64,000 bases of DNA, from the NCBI GenBank assembly GCA_021404525.1, contig JAAWWE010000001.1:124001-188000 (forward strand). Reading direction: 5' to 3'. This DNA comes from Rhodobiaceae bacterium (GTDB lineage Bacteria; Pseudomonadota; Alphaproteobacteria; Parvibaculales; Parvibaculaceae). Made by a program: the position numbers and the translations under genes. The notes beneath the pieces are model-generated. The model had not been told where the DNA came from, did no database searches, and worked only from the letters and a program-made list of their open reading frames with translations. Shown here one piece after another: positions 1-8,711 of this stretch (position 1 is its first letter; every line of letters starts with the position of its first letter).

Positions 1-20
1 GCAGGCTCAACACAGAACGG

Positions 21-686
21 TTAGCGGGTTGCCTTCGCCATCGCGTCGTAGCGATGAATTGTGCTTGGGCGATCCGAATGAAGAGCGGCAATCATCGCTT
101 CAGCGACGGTCTTGGCAGGGATGCCCCGGTACTTCCTCAATGGCCCCTGCAATCCGAGGTTCACCAGGGGTGTGAGGGCAATAGCCAATTGTTCCGCAGG
201 CCGAGATTCTGTGCGCTCCCCGAGTAAAACACCTGGTTGGAAAATATGGAGGGAGGCAAAACCGAGATCACGAATGGCTCTCTCCGTTTCCCCTTTCACA
301 CGAGAGTAGAAGATCGGAGACCTGGCATCCGCACCAACGGCTGAAACGAGAGCAAACTTATTGGCGCCGGCAGCGAGGGCAGCGCGCGCAAACGCTGTTT
401 CATAGTCAAAGTCCACTTTGCGGAACGCTTCTTTGCTCCCTGCTTTTTTGATGGTTGTACCCAGCGCGCAATAGGCTTCATCAGCGCGAATTCCCGAATT
501 GGCCACAGCGGCTTCCAATTGATCGAAGTTCGCGACGAGATTGCTGAGCTTCTCATGGTCACGCTCCAGTGGCCGCCTTGTGAGCGCGATCACTTTTTCA
601 TGGGCAGGAGAGCCGAGCAGAAAGTCAAGCAAGTGATTGCCGATAAGGCCGGTGGCGCCTGCGACGAGAGCAATTGTTTTGGTCAT
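21..686 (-). CDS. NAD(P)-binding Rossmann protein, atypical SDR (HTATIP2-like)
   Basis: A 221-residue single-domain protein with the glycine-rich dinucleotide motif GATGLIG at residues 10-16 and a Ser115 / Tyr127-x3-Lys131 arrangement typical of atypical short-chain dehydrogenases. The block around FYSRVKGETE resembles the NAD(P)H-binding oxidoreductase group that includes human HTATIP2/TIP30. The substrate cannot be read from the sequence. It is probably cytosolic, since no signal peptide is visible. It lies 33 bp downstream of the HTH-citrate synthase gene on the same strand and may be cotranscribed with it. No strong ribosome binding site precedes the ATG. The family call is firm; the physiological role is unknown. 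Confidence 0.85.
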   Translation of the reverse strand: MTKTIALVAGATGLIGNHLLDFLLGSPAHEKVIALTRRPLERDHEKLSNLVANFDQLEAAVANSGIRADEAYCALGTTIKKAGSKEAFRKVDFDYETAFARAALAAGANKFALVSAVGADARSPIFYSRVKGETERAIRDLGFASLHIFQPGVLLGERTESRPAEQLAIALTPLVNLGLQGPLRKYRGIPAKTVAEAMIAALHSDRPSTIHRYDAMAKATR

Positions 687-719
687 GGAAAAAAGCCTAC
701 AGGAATTTCGGGGTGTAAG

Positions 720-1946
720 TCACCGGGGTGTTGGCCCCGTATAGCGCGCACGCGGACGGATAAGCCCGGGTCGCATTTGTTGCTCAATCGCATGGGCGAT
801 CAGCCCGGCGGTGCGACCGAGCGCAAAGAGCGAAAGAGCGGACCCACGCGGCAGGTCATAGGTCACGCACAAAGCAGCCAAAGCGAGGTCAATATTGGGT
901 TTAATGCCGGCAGCACTCTTCATGGTTTCGATGACCTGGTTCATCTGCGCGAACGCACTGGTGTCCCCGCGATCTTCGGCCATCAAGCGCATCAAAACCT
1001 TCGCCCGTGGATCTCCATTGGGGTAGAGCCAGTGGGAGAATCCCGGCATGGGCTCCTGATCCCTCAAGCGTTGACGTACGCTTTCAGCTGGGTCGTCGCT
1101 TTCCGCAAGATCATGCAGCAAGTTCTCCGTGCGCCGAGAAATGCCACCATGCTTGGAGCCCTGAAGGGCGGCCATGCCTGCCATCACGGCCCCATAGAGT
1201 GTTGTCCCAGCGGCGGCAGTGGTGCGCGCTGTGAAAGCGGACGCATTGAGTTCATGATCTGCACACAGAACAAGAGCGGCGCGAATGGCCTCGCCGGTTG
1301 TCGCATCAGCGTTCCAGGCTCGTTGCAACTGCAGATGAACTGGGTCCGAAGAGGGGGCGTGGCCTGCAATGGTTGCGGCGACCAGTCGGATGATCTTGAC
1401 GCCGGTGGCAGCCAGGCCCTCCGGCGTAATGTTGAACAGAGTCGTGTCGAGCGTCCCGGCGATGGGGAGCGCTGTGAGGGCGCGATCTACGGGTGGAAGG
1501 TCCCCTGGAATTTTCGGCAGTTCAGGAGGCAGCACGTCGTCCTGAAAAGGATCGCTGGCGCAATCCCAGAGCAGGGTGGCAACACTCTCCAAAGAACTGT
1601 GCGCTGCAAGCTCCGTCACATCGGAACCGCGATAATAGAGACGCCCGTCCGCAATCAGCGTGATGGCTGAGTCGAGCAGGGGCTGCCCGGAATTCAATGT
1701 GTACCCCGCATCACCTGGGGGGACCCGCGCTTCATCGAGTTTGGAGCTTCGCCGATCCTTCAGGCCCCGCACATCTTCCGCCCGATAGCGCCGCGCCCGG
1801 GAGTTTGGCACGGGTTCTGATCGGATGAGGTCCCGGCTGACATAGGCATAGAGGGTCGGCAGGCTTACCCCCAATTCAGCCGCAGCTTCCTTGGCATTTA
1901 GGTAGAGAGCCTCATCATCGGAGGATGTATTCACCACTTTATTCAT
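720..1946 (-). CDS. Citrate-synthase-family protein with N-terminal MerR-like HTH
   Basis: A 408-residue protein with a MerR-like helix-turn-helix (about residues 15-58) fused to a citrate synthase fold. The three catalytic positions are present: His231 (ADHELNAS), His266 (GSKHGG) and Asp353 (KPNID). His305 and Arg314 of the GFSHW/DPRA segment are also kept. Such HTH-fused members sit beside a second citrate-synthase-like gene in many alphaproteobacteria. The sequence suggests condensation of acetyl-CoA with oxaloacetate or another 2-oxoacid, possibly combined with DNA binding. It is divergent from the partner gene at 2073, with a palindrome four bases upstream of its start codon. Whether it is an enzyme, a regulator or both is inference. 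Confidence 0.85.
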   Translation of the reverse strand: MNKVVNTSSDDEALYLNAKEAAAELGVSLPTLYAYVSRDLIRSEPVPNSRARRYRAEDVRGLKDRRSSKLDEARVPPGDAGYTLNSGQPLLDSAITLIADGRLYYRGSDVTELAAHSSLESVATLLWDCASDPFQDDVLPPELPKIPGDLPPVDRALTALPIAGTLDTTLFNITPEGLAATGVKIIRLVAATIAGHAPSSDPVHLQLQRAWNADATTGEAIRAALVLCADHELNASAFTARTTAAAGTTLYGAVMAGMAALQGSKHGGISRRTENLLHDLAESDDPAESVRQRLRDQEPMPGFSHWLYPNGDPRAKVLMRLMAEDRGDTSAFAQMNQVIETMKSAAGIKPNIDLALAALCVTYDLPRGSALSLFALGRTAGLIAHAIEQQMRPGLIRPRARYTGPTPR

Positions 1947-1949
1947 ATG

Positions 1950-1966
1950 TTGATTAGCTTAATCAA
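1950..1966. promoter_or_regulatory. Palindromic operator between the two citrate-synthase-like genes
   Basis: The sequence TTGATTA-GCT-TAATCAA is a perfect inverted repeat with 7-bp arms and a 3-bp centre. It lies directly upstream of the start codon of the HTH-citrate synthase gene and about 107 bp before the start of the divergent gene. A weak rightward -35 (TTGACC, 1969-1974) follows it. The obvious candidate ligand is the MerR-like head of the adjacent protein, which would give autoregulation; this is inferred from position only. Confidence 0.55.
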
Positions 1967-2072
1967 GATTGACCGTATAGGCAAGCCAGATCATGTTGCA
2001 CTGCAGAAAGAAGAGGAGGCCGAGTCGATTTTCCGCAATGGACGCCCCTCAAGCAGGAAGAAGGAGAAGCAC

Positions 2073-3191
2073 ATGAGCAAAACAGATGAGACCAAAGCGC
2101 CGAAAAGCTCGGCGGGTGGCCTTGAAGGGGTTGTTGCTGCCGAAACGGCTCTTAGCCGCGTTGACGGCGCAGCGGGCCGTTTGATCATTGCCGGTCGCGA
2201 TTTGCCGGACCTCGCGGAGACGCTCCATTTCGAAGGAGTCACTGCTGCACTCTGGTCAACTACGGGCAAGCCCTGGTCTGCCGATGAGGCTCGGACAGCG
2301 CTGGGGAAGGCCCGTGTCGCAGCGTTCGAAAATGTGCCTACACTGCTTGAGGCTGCGAAGGGCCTCACAATCACAGAAGCGCTGCGCGTCGGATTGGGCT
2401 TATTGCCAGATACCCACTCAACCGAGCCCCATGTGCGCTTGGTCGCCGCCATGCCCGTTTTTGTTGCCGCCCTTGCGCGGGCAGCGGATGGAAAGGCACC
2501 GGTTGCCCCGGATGCGGGGCGCTCTCACGCAGAAGACTATCTTCGCATGCTGCATGGCGAAGAACCGGCACCAGATGCCATTGATGCGATGGACAAGTAC
2601 CTTGTGACAGTCAGCGACCATGGCATGAACGCGTCCACATTCACCGCCCGCGTTGTCGCCTCAACCGCCGCCGAGCCGGTCTCATCAGTTTTGGCGGCGC
2701 TTTGTGCCCTGAAGGGTCCGCTCCATGGCGGTGCCCCGGGGCCAGTCCTGGACATGCTGGATGATATTGGGGGGACCGACAATATCGAGCCCTGGCTTCG
2801 CGAAGCGGTGATGGCAGGGGACAGACTGATGGGGTTCGGGCACCGGGTCTACCGGGTCCGCGACCCACGAGCTGATGTGCTCGGCGCGGCGATTAAAAGT
2901 CTCAAAGGTGTGGAGGAACGCACAGGCTTTGCGAGGCAGGTCGAAGCAACGGCAAAAGCAGTGCTGAAAGAACTAAAGCCCCACCGGCCCCTCGACACCA
3001 ATGTTGAGTTCTACACAGCTCTGTTGCTGGAAGCCTTGGCGATCCCGCGCGAAGCGTTCACGCCGACCTTTGCCGTCGGGCGAGTGGCTGGCTGGACGGC
3101 TCATATTATGGAACAGGAATCCACTGGGCGCCTGATCCGGCCATCGGCTCGATATGTGGGCGCACTGCCCGACGACCTGGAAGTCGCATAA
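2073..3191 (+). CDS. Citrate synthase / 2-methylcitrate synthase family protein
   Basis: A 372-residue citrate synthase homologue with His183 (SDHGMNAS), His218 (GPLHGG), and the His257/Arg266 pair (GFGHRVY, DPRAD). The position that is Asp in most citrate synthases reads Glu312 (NVEFY). The likely reaction is condensation of an acyl-CoA with a 2-oxoacid; which one is not decidable here. I chose the ATG at 2073 because it is preceded by AAGGAG at ideal spacing; the frame stays open upstream to 1947 but that extension overlaps the divergent promoter and looks non-coding. Being paired with the HTH-fused homologue, it may be the main catalytic partner. Confidence 0.85.
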   Translation: MSKTDETKAPKSSAGGLEGVVAAETALSRVDGAAGRLIIAGRDLPDLAETLHFEGVTAALWSTTGKPWSADEARTALGKARVAAFENVPTLLEAAKGLTITEALRVGLGLLPDTHSTEPHVRLVAAMPVFVAALARAADGKAPVAPDAGRSHAEDYLRMLHGEEPAPDAIDAMDKYLVTVSDHGMNASTFTARVVASTAAEPVSSVLAALCALKGPLHGGAPGPVLDMLDDIGGTDNIEPWLREAVMAGDRLMGFGHRVYRVRDPRADVLGAAIKSLKGVEERTGFARQVEATAKAVLKELKPHRPLDTNVEFYTALLLEALAIPREAFTPTFAVGRVAGWTAHIMEQESTGRLIRPSARYVGALPDDLEVA

Positions 3192-3216
3192 GGCCGAAGC
3201 GTTATCGTCGTTTCCC

Positions 3217-3675
3217 TTAGCAGGGATCGATGGAATCGAACGCTCTTTGGATGAGCCGAATGGCCGGCTCATCCAGCAATTCCGGATGCCATTCGCCGTA
3301 GCGCACAATTTGGCGCTCTAGCTGTTCATAGGTCGCAGCCCTCGGAACAAGGGCGCATTGAAAGCGATCTGCCTCATCGTTGGGGTGCACTTTGCGTGTT
3401 CCCTCATTCACCTGCATGGCATGCAAGCTCGCAAAGAACCCGCTGACATATTGACGGCAATAGCGAGCCTTCCCTGTAATGCGCTCGCCTGGGCGCTCCA
3501 GTTCCTGATCAATGGCTTGCTGGCAGAAGGTCTGCAGGTCGCGACCGGTTTCAACCCGCGTCCGTGCCTCTGCAGAATAAGAAAATGCTGTGACAAGTAT
3601 AGCTGTCACCACCCCAAACCAGATCCGAACGAACAGAGTGGGGGGGTGTCGGCTTACTCCTCGAAATCGGTCCAT
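3217..3675 (-). CDS. Secreted Cys-containing protein, Rap1a/Tai-immunity-like
   Basis: About 152 residues with an N-terminal hydrophobic signal segment ending near SAEA, then a compact helical domain with spaced cysteines (TFCQQ, YCRQY, QCAL, final Cys). The C-x-x-Y-x-x-G-F-F pattern resembles the Rap1a/Tai immunity fold, a periplasmic domain common in proteobacteria, but the match is weak. The start is taken at the Met preceding DRFRGV. The gene start overlaps the end of the upstream small gene (3654-3878), suggesting translational coupling. Function unknown. Confidence 0.6.
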   Translation of the reverse strand: MDRFRGVSRHPPTLFVRIWFGVVTAILVTAFSYSAEARTRVETGRDLQTFCQQAIDQELERPGERITGKARYCRQYVSGFFASLHAMQVNEGTRKVHPNDEADRFQCALVPRAATYEQLERQIVRYGEWHPELLDEPAIRLIQRAFDSIDPC

Positions 3676-3878
3676 CGCTCCCATAGGCCTTCCGCACACT
3701 CACGAGATGTCATTTGGCTTGTGACCAACCGCATGGGTCTTTCAGCAATGCTCCCCAACGTGTCTTCCGCCATCTCTTGAGCGAGCGCACGACATGGATC
3801 AAGCGTACTGTAGGTCCCATAGAAAACGCCACCAATAGCGATTGCGAGCAAAGCCACGGCGCTGATAAGTGTTCGCAT
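3654..3878 (-). CDS. Small membrane-anchored or secreted protein
   Basis: A 74-residue protein with an N-terminal hydrophobic segment (residues 3-22), probably a signal anchor, followed by a charged region with two cysteines (DPCRAL and RECAEG). It is the first gene of a two-gene unit with the overlapping secreted protein downstream. No family recognised. Confidence comes from the plausible export signal and the overlap with its partner. Confidence 0.5.
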   Translation of the reverse strand: MRTLISAVALLAIAIGGVFYGTYSTLDPCRALAQEMAEDTLGSIAERPMRLVTSQMTSRECAEGLWERWTDFEE

Positions 3879-3960
3879 GTTCTTCCCCCCAACAGAGACC
3901 TGCTTTTTGAAAGGCGCCTGTGTCTGACACAGACGCCCGCAATCACAGTTCCCTCAAACT

Positions 3961-4287
3961 CTAATAGTCGATGCCCGACGATTCATTGCCTTCATTCAGG
4001 ATTGAGCGATCATCAAACCGCGACCGACCACCACCGCATGATCCGTACCCGTCTCCCCAGCCGGTACGGTAAGCGCCTTCAGTCTCATAAAGGGCTTTGT
4101 TGCGGTGCAGAGTTTCGTCAAAGCCCGATACCTGCGTGTGCGCAGATTGGCACCCATCCGCATGGCCAGCCTTATAGAGCGGGTCTTGCAGAAGCTGCGG
4201 GTCGCGCTCGAAGGCACACGCTGCCAATCCCAAAGCAGCACCCAATAACACAACTAAAGACAATGGTTTTACGCGACGCACGATCAT
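3961..4287 (-). CDS. Predicted lipoprotein
   Basis: A 108-residue protein with a signal peptide and a lipobox (LAAC, Cys24), so it is probably anchored in the outer membrane. The mature part repeats a G-x2-DG-C theme: GHADGCQ and GWGDGYGSC, each preceded by an aromatic-rich turn. This twin pattern is seen in small alphaproteobacterial lipoproteins of unknown role. It stands alone, 81 bp upstream of the small membrane gene on the same strand. Confidence 0.6.
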   Translation of the reverse strand: MIVRRVKPLSLVVLLGAALGLAACAFERDPQLLQDPLYKAGHADGCQSAHTQVSGFDETLHRNKALYETEGAYRTGWGDGYGSCGGGRSRFDDRSILNEGNESSGIDY

Positions 4288-4488
4288 AACAGGTCTCTTT
4301 CACTATGGTTGGCGCCAAAATGCCAACCGGCTCGCGAATGCTCCGCGAAACCGAGAGGTTATCGGACTTTGCGGATCGACGCCAATCTGCAGATACCGAG
4401 CAATGTAAGGGGTCATATTCACACCATTTTAAGCCTCAAATGGTTGCATGAAGGTCTAGTTTAGCCGCCAATTTGAGGATCTGAGGTC

Positions 4489-5586
4489 GTGTCTGCAACG
4501 CCGGAAACAAGTGATGCCATTGGCGCGGCCGCTGCGTCGCTGATGGCCACAGAGCGCCAAGGTCATGACCAGCTGATCCGGCGTCTTGCGGATTTTCTGC
4601 TTGCGGGGGGCACCCAACTCGCGCCAAACGAATTGGCTCTCGCTGAAACAGCCCTGGTTGATTTGCTGCCAATTGCTGACACGGCATTTAAACGGCGCCT
4701 AGCCGAGCGGGTGTCGCCTCTTGAAAGCGCACCCAGCGCCCTTCTTTCTGCTTTGTTGGCCGAACCGTTTGAGGTTTGCGAACCGATCCTGGCAGAAGGA
4801 CTGTGCCTGACCAATTGTGATCTTGTTCGCGTGGCTGATGAGGCCGATCAGCATCACAGGCTATGCATTGCCGGGCGGCTTGAACTCTCACGCGTGGTCT
4901 GCGACGCGTTGGTCACCCGCGGCGAACCAGATGTCCTCGCCAGTCTCATCGCAAATACAGGCGCGACGCTCTCAACCCATGCCCTTGAAGCCATGGTGCG
5001 GCGCTCCTCAGCAAAGCCCGAATTCATTCGGCCGCTTCTGCAGCGCCATGAACTCACGCCTTGGCTCGCCCATCTCATGTTCTTCTGGGCTGATGGCGAA
5101 GAGCGTGCCTTGATTTTGAAACGCTTCCCTGTTGATCGGCGCGCTATTTCTGAGGCTCTTGCTGACGCTGTAGAGATCGACAGTCTTCTGCAATCAGATG
5201 ATCCTGCATTGCACGATACCTATAGATTGCTGCGCCGTGCCGATCGTATGTCAGAAGGCGCTCAGCTTCGTCTCATGGCAGGTGTCGCAGACGAGTCAGC
5301 GCAGGGTGCACTCGCGACATCGGCTGGAATTTCCTCAACCTCTGCAGCCTGGATTATTGGGGACCCAGGAGGTGAGCCTTTGGCCGTCGCGGGCAAGGCG
5401 ATGGGACTGTCGCGAGAGGCTTTTCAGCAGGTAGCAATGGCGCTCAGCGCCGCGCGTCCCGCCGGTGCTTTAAGTGAAAATGAGATGGAACGTACCATTG
5501 GGCTGTTTGACAGCATGACGATGGATCGGGCCGATTCCATTCTGCATTTTTGGGACAGGATCATTGCCTCGGAGACATTTGCTTGA
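4489..5586 (+). CDS. DUF2336 domain protein
   Basis: A 365-residue, largely helical, HEAT-like protein of the DUF2336 family, typical of alphaproteobacteria. It starts at GTG with GAGG a few bases upstream. The C-terminal segment GLSREAFQQV is the family's recurring helical motif. No membrane segment or enzymatic motif is visible. A second DUF2336 protein is encoded at 24377-25471 in this window. Members are often suspected to act in regulation or cell organisation, but no activity can be assigned from sequence. It converges with the antitoxin gene, leaving 21 bp between stops. Confidence 0.75.
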   Translation: MSATPETSDAIGAAAASLMATERQGHDQLIRRLADFLLAGGTQLAPNELALAETALVDLLPIADTAFKRRLAERVSPLESAPSALLSALLAEPFEVCEPILAEGLCLTNCDLVRVADEADQHHRLCIAGRLELSRVVCDALVTRGEPDVLASLIANTGATLSTHALEAMVRRSSAKPEFIRPLLQRHELTPWLAHLMFFWADGEERALILKRFPVDRRAISEALADAVEIDSLLQSDDPALHDTYRLLRRADRMSEGAQLRLMAGVADESAQGALATSAGISSTSAAWIIGDPGGEPLAVAGKAMGLSREAFQQVAMALSAARPAGALSENEMERTIGLFDSMTMDRADSILHFWDRIIASETFA

Positions 5587-5607
5587 GGGCAATCCGCCCA
5601 AGGCCCC

Positions 5608-6354
5608 TTAAGACGTTGGGTTGATCGGCGCCCGAAAAGCACTGAGCGTCACAACTTTCTCCAGATCAGCCCGGGTTGACCGGGCAGTCTCGATAATATC
5701 GCCCTCAGCACGGTCGATCAGGTCGAGAATTTCCTCCACCCCTTCGAGTACTTGCGGAAGCCACTCCGATTGTTCGCCATTTTCAGAGAGCATCTGCTCA
5801 GCATCCGCCGCGAGCGTTGCCGCAGCCTGACGCACAGCGCCAGTACTGAAGTCACCAGGGCCAACAATCAGACCCTCAATGTAGCGTATCTGCGCGCGGA
5901 TATCGTTGATACGCGCGGCCTGTTCGCGACTTACCCGTTCATCGTCATCTGCAATGGGGGCAAGGTCATCAAGCGGCAGACCGAGACAATGACCAATCGC
6001 TGTCATGGTTCGAAAGGTGCCATCTTTCTTGCCGGTCTCAATTTCTGAAAGATAGGCGGGACTGATGCCCGCTGCCCTCGCAAGCTCAACGCCTTTCAGG
6101 CCGCGATGTTCCCGCCACACTCGCACCGGGTTCTCCCCGTCGGCGATCCGGTGGACAACCTCTGCTGGAATGAGGTCCGCACGGTCCCCCAGAAGCGCCT
6201 CATTGGCGGCTTTTATGTCGACAATATCTTCAGCCGCACGTTTCAGCTGCTCATATTCTGCGACGGGAACCAGGGCATAGAGGGCTTCGCCGCCTGGTCC
6301 GCGAACAAGTTGTGGATCGTTAGACCGGCTGTCCTGTTTCAAAGAGGAACTCAT
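5608..6354 (-). CDS. XRE-family antitoxin with extended C-terminus
   Basis: A 248-residue protein. Residues 1-70 resemble a small antitoxin-type head (a region with VPVAEYEQLK), followed by a clear XRE helix-turn-helix (about 76-132; ELARAAGISPAYLSEIETGK). A helical C-terminal extension of about 110 residues, rich in acidic and Ala residues, is not part of a usual XRE antitoxin. It is the second gene of a pair: its ATG overlaps the toxin stop by 4 bp. Expected to neutralise the upstream RelE-like toxin and to repress their shared promoter. Confidence 0.75.
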   Translation of the reverse strand: MSSSLKQDSRSNDPQLVRGPGGEALYALVPVAEYEQLKRAAEDIVDIKAANEALLGDRADLIPAEVVHRIADGENPVRVWREHRGLKGVELARAAGISPAYLSEIETGKKDGTFRTMTAIGHCLGLPLDDLAPIADDDERVSREQAARINDIRAQIRYIEGLIVGPGDFSTGAVRQAAATLAADAEQMLSENGEQSEWLPQVLEGVEEILDLIDRAEGDIIETARSTRADLEKVVTLSAFRAPINPTS

Positions 6355-6644
6355 GGGGGGGTGTCCTTTGCTTGGGGAGGAAAGCCGGCATCGGTAATGG
6401 CAAGTACAGTGAGTGCACTTCCATTGCGTTCAAACACAAACCGCAAGCCGTCATCCAGGCGCCGGGTTCGCCGCGACCCGGTCAGCATTTCGTCATTGCT
6501 GTCATCGCTCCGCATGGACATGAGGGCGTTTTTCAGCTGTGATCTGTGATGTTTGGTAAGGCGCGACATTTGACGGAAAGCGCTGCGGCTGTAGGCGATG
6601 CCGTGGGCATTCTCTACGCCGCCAAAATAGGCCACATTTTCCAT
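6351..6644 (-). CDS. RelE/ParE-family toxin (HigB-like order)
   Basis: A 97-residue basic protein with the RelE-fold pattern: an N-terminal strand, helices (QMSRLTKHHRSQLKNAL), then a run of strands (LDDGLRFVFER, ALTVLAITD). RelE-type toxins are usually ribosome-dependent mRNA endonucleases; the target here is unknown. The toxin gene precedes the antitoxin, the order seen in HigBA-type systems, and the two overlap as ATGA. Confidence 0.7.
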   Translation of the reverse strand: MENVAYFGGVENAHGIAYSRSAFRQMSRLTKHHRSQLKNALMSMRSDDSNDEMLTGSRRTRRLDDGLRFVFERNGSALTVLAITDAGFPPQAKDTPP

Positions 6645-6860
6645 TATCCAACATCCCTGAGCTCGCCCAGGTCACGTATTACGCACGCTCCCGGCAATCC
6701 TCACCACCTGCCCAACAAAATACGCCGATTCGCTCGCGCACGGCGAATTCTTAACCCAGAGTTCTTTTCGCTGGGCTCTCTTTCCGTCATCATGAGGCCA
6801 ACGAAAACGGGAGGCACCGGTGGTCCGCAAAAGCGACACCCGCCCAATAGGAGGAAAACA

Positions 6861-7778
6861 ATGTCTGCAGAACCAATCGATCAGGTTATTGAGCTGCTGA
6901 AACAGGCCGATATGGGCCGGGAAGGCTTATCGCTTGAGGACCGGCGAGCATCCATGGATGCGATGGCCGCTGCCTTTGGTGAGCCGCAGGGGGTGAGCAG
7001 AGACCACACAGAACTTGCGGGTCGTCCAGCACAGGTCTTCAAACCAGCAGGCAAAGAGCCTGAGCACACGCTGCTCTATTTCCACGGCGGTGGGTACGTC
7101 ATGGGCTCTCCCGATTCTCATGCGAATCTGACAGCGCGGTTTGCAACCGCAGCAGATGCCCGCGTGATCAGCTTTGACTACCGATTGGCGCCTGAAAATC
7201 CGTTTCCCGCCGCTGTTGAAGATGGGGTAGCGGCTTACAAAGCACTGCTTGATGAAGGCGTGTTGCCGGCCAAACTGGCTGTTGGTGGAGACTCCGCTGG
7301 TGGCGGACTGACATTTGCCACCTTGCTGAAAGCCCGAGACATGGGACTGCCCATGCCCGCGGCGGCAATTGGCTTGAGCCCTTGGACCGATCTTACGGGA
7401 CGGTCAGAAACCTACAAAACCCGCGCAGACGCAGACCCCATGATTGAGCCTGCGGGCATTACGCAGACAGGTCAGGAATATCTCGGCGGCGCATCGGCAG
7501 AAGATCCTCTCGCCTCACCTTTGCTGGCAGACCTTGCGGGCTTGCCCCCTCTCTTTTTGCAGGTGGGCGATGCGGAAGTTCTGCTCGACGATAGTCGGGA
7601 GTTTGAGAAGAAGGCGAGGGCCGCAGGCGTCGACTGTAAGCTGGAAGTCTGGGACCGTATGATCCATGTCTGGCACGCCTTTTTTCCGATGTTGCCCGAA
7701 GGCGAACAGGCCATAGACGGTCTGGCCGCGTTCCTCAAAGTCAGGTGGCGTCAGGAAGCAACGGCCCAGGCGATTTAG
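6861..7778 (+). CDS. Alpha/beta hydrolase, HSL (family IV) esterase
   Basis: A 305-residue enzyme with the hallmarks of hormone-sensitive-lipase-type esterases: HGGG oxyanion motif at 75-78, nucleophile Ser145 in GDSAGG, an acidic segment around 237-244 (GDAEVLLDD) and catalytic His269 (MIHVWH). It probably hydrolyses short to medium acyl esters in the cytosol. The start at 6861 is set by the strong site AGGAGG a few bases upstream; the frame is open for another 315 bp upstream but that stretch overlaps the toxin promoter. Confidence 0.85.
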   Translation: MSAEPIDQVIELLKQADMGREGLSLEDRRASMDAMAAAFGEPQGVSRDHTELAGRPAQVFKPAGKEPEHTLLYFHGGGYVMGSPDSHANLTARFATAADARVISFDYRLAPENPFPAAVEDGVAAYKALLDEGVLPAKLAVGGDSAGGGLTFATLLKARDMGLPMPAAAIGLSPWTDLTGRSETYKTRADADPMIEPAGITQTGQEYLGGASAEDPLASPLLADLAGLPPLFLQVGDAEVLLDDSREFEKKARAAGVDCKLEVWDRMIHVWHAFFPMLPEGEQAIDGLAAFLKVRWRQEATAQAI

Positions 7779-7988
7779 TTCTCAAGCAGCGAGGAAATCC
7801 GATACCTCGCCAACAGAAATCGGGATGCGGCAAAAAAGTTACACATTGTCGCAGCTCACAGGAAATTGATCCGGATCAAGGCCCCGACTCTCAATCCGAC
7901 AGATTGTCAGTTTGAAGAGAAGGGGTCCACGGGACGTGCCCCTCCTCACTGACCGCACCGAGTTCGTGTGCATTACGAGGAGAAGACG

Positions 7989-8633
7989 ATGAAAAAGTTA
8001 GGGGTGGTTACAAGTGCACTAGCCCTTGCATTGGGGCTCACAACAGGTGCCCTGGGTTTTTTTGGAAGTGCGGTAGAGGCACACGCAGCGGGCGGCGATA
8101 GCCCTTGGCTGATCCGTGTACGTGGCATTTACGTTTCGCCGGACGAAAGCGCTTCTGTCACCGGTCTGACGGGAACGGTTGATGCAGACGGTGCGCTGAC
8201 ACCAGAACTCGATATCACCTATTTCTTCACAGACAATATTGCGGCGGAGCTCATCTTGGCGACGTCAAACCATGACATGTCTGCGACGGCGGGTGTTGAT
8301 CTGGGTGATGTCTGGATTCTGCCGCCAACGCTCTTACTGCAATACCACTTCACTCCCAAAGATCAGTTCCGACCTTATGTAGGTGCCGGAATCAACTACA
8401 CGATCTTCTACGGTGAAGACTCAGGTGCAGTTGCCTCCATCGACTATGAAGATGGCTTTGGATATGCCCTGCAGGCGGGCATGGACTACGACCTTGGCGA
8501 CCAATGGGTCTTCAACATTGATGTGAAGAAGCTGTGGCTCAACACAGATGTCAGCATCAATGGCGGTGCCATCACTGCCGACGTTGACCTTGATCCTTGG
8601 ATCTTCGGCGCGGGTTTCGGATACCGCTTCTAA
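7989..8633 (+). CDS. ompW: OmpW-family outer membrane protein
   Basis: A 214-residue precursor with a Sec signal peptide (cleavage probably near VEAHA, residue ~34) and alternating strands of an 8-stranded beta-barrel ending in the terminal aromatic GYRF. Motifs such as the ITYFFTDNIAAEL and PYVGAGINY blocks are typical of OmpW, a small barrel proposed to pass hydrophobic molecules. The ATG at 7989 has GAGGAG upstream. An intrinsic terminator follows directly, so it is probably a single-gene transcript. Confidence 0.88.
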   Translation: MKKLGVVTSALALALGLTTGALGFFGSAVEAHAAGGDSPWLIRVRGIYVSPDESASVTGLTGTVDADGALTPELDITYFFTDNIAAELILATSNHDMSATAGVDLGDVWILPPTLLLQYHFTPKDQFRPYVGAGINYTIFYGEDSGAVASIDYEDGFGYALQAGMDYDLGDQWVFNIDVKKLWLNTDVSINGGAITADVDLDPWIFGAGFGYRF

Positions 8634-8657
8634 GACGATCGCTCTCGGCGAAAAGAA

Positions 8658-8685
8658 GCCCCGCAGGTTTCCCTGCGGGGCTTTT
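8658..8685 (+). terminator. Intrinsic terminator after ompW
   Basis: A 10-bp GC-rich stem (GCCCCGCAGG / CCTGCGGGGC) with a 4-base loop followed by TTTT, beginning 24 bp after the stop codon of ompW. It also separates that gene from the convergent Rieske oxygenase. Confidence 0.9.
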
Positions 8686-8711
8686 CTCGTGCCGAATTTG
8701 GGCTCTACATC

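Noticed and set aside
519-1670. 383-residue rightward open frame
   Set aside because: It is antisense to the HTH-citrate synthase gene, whose catalytic motifs are clear.
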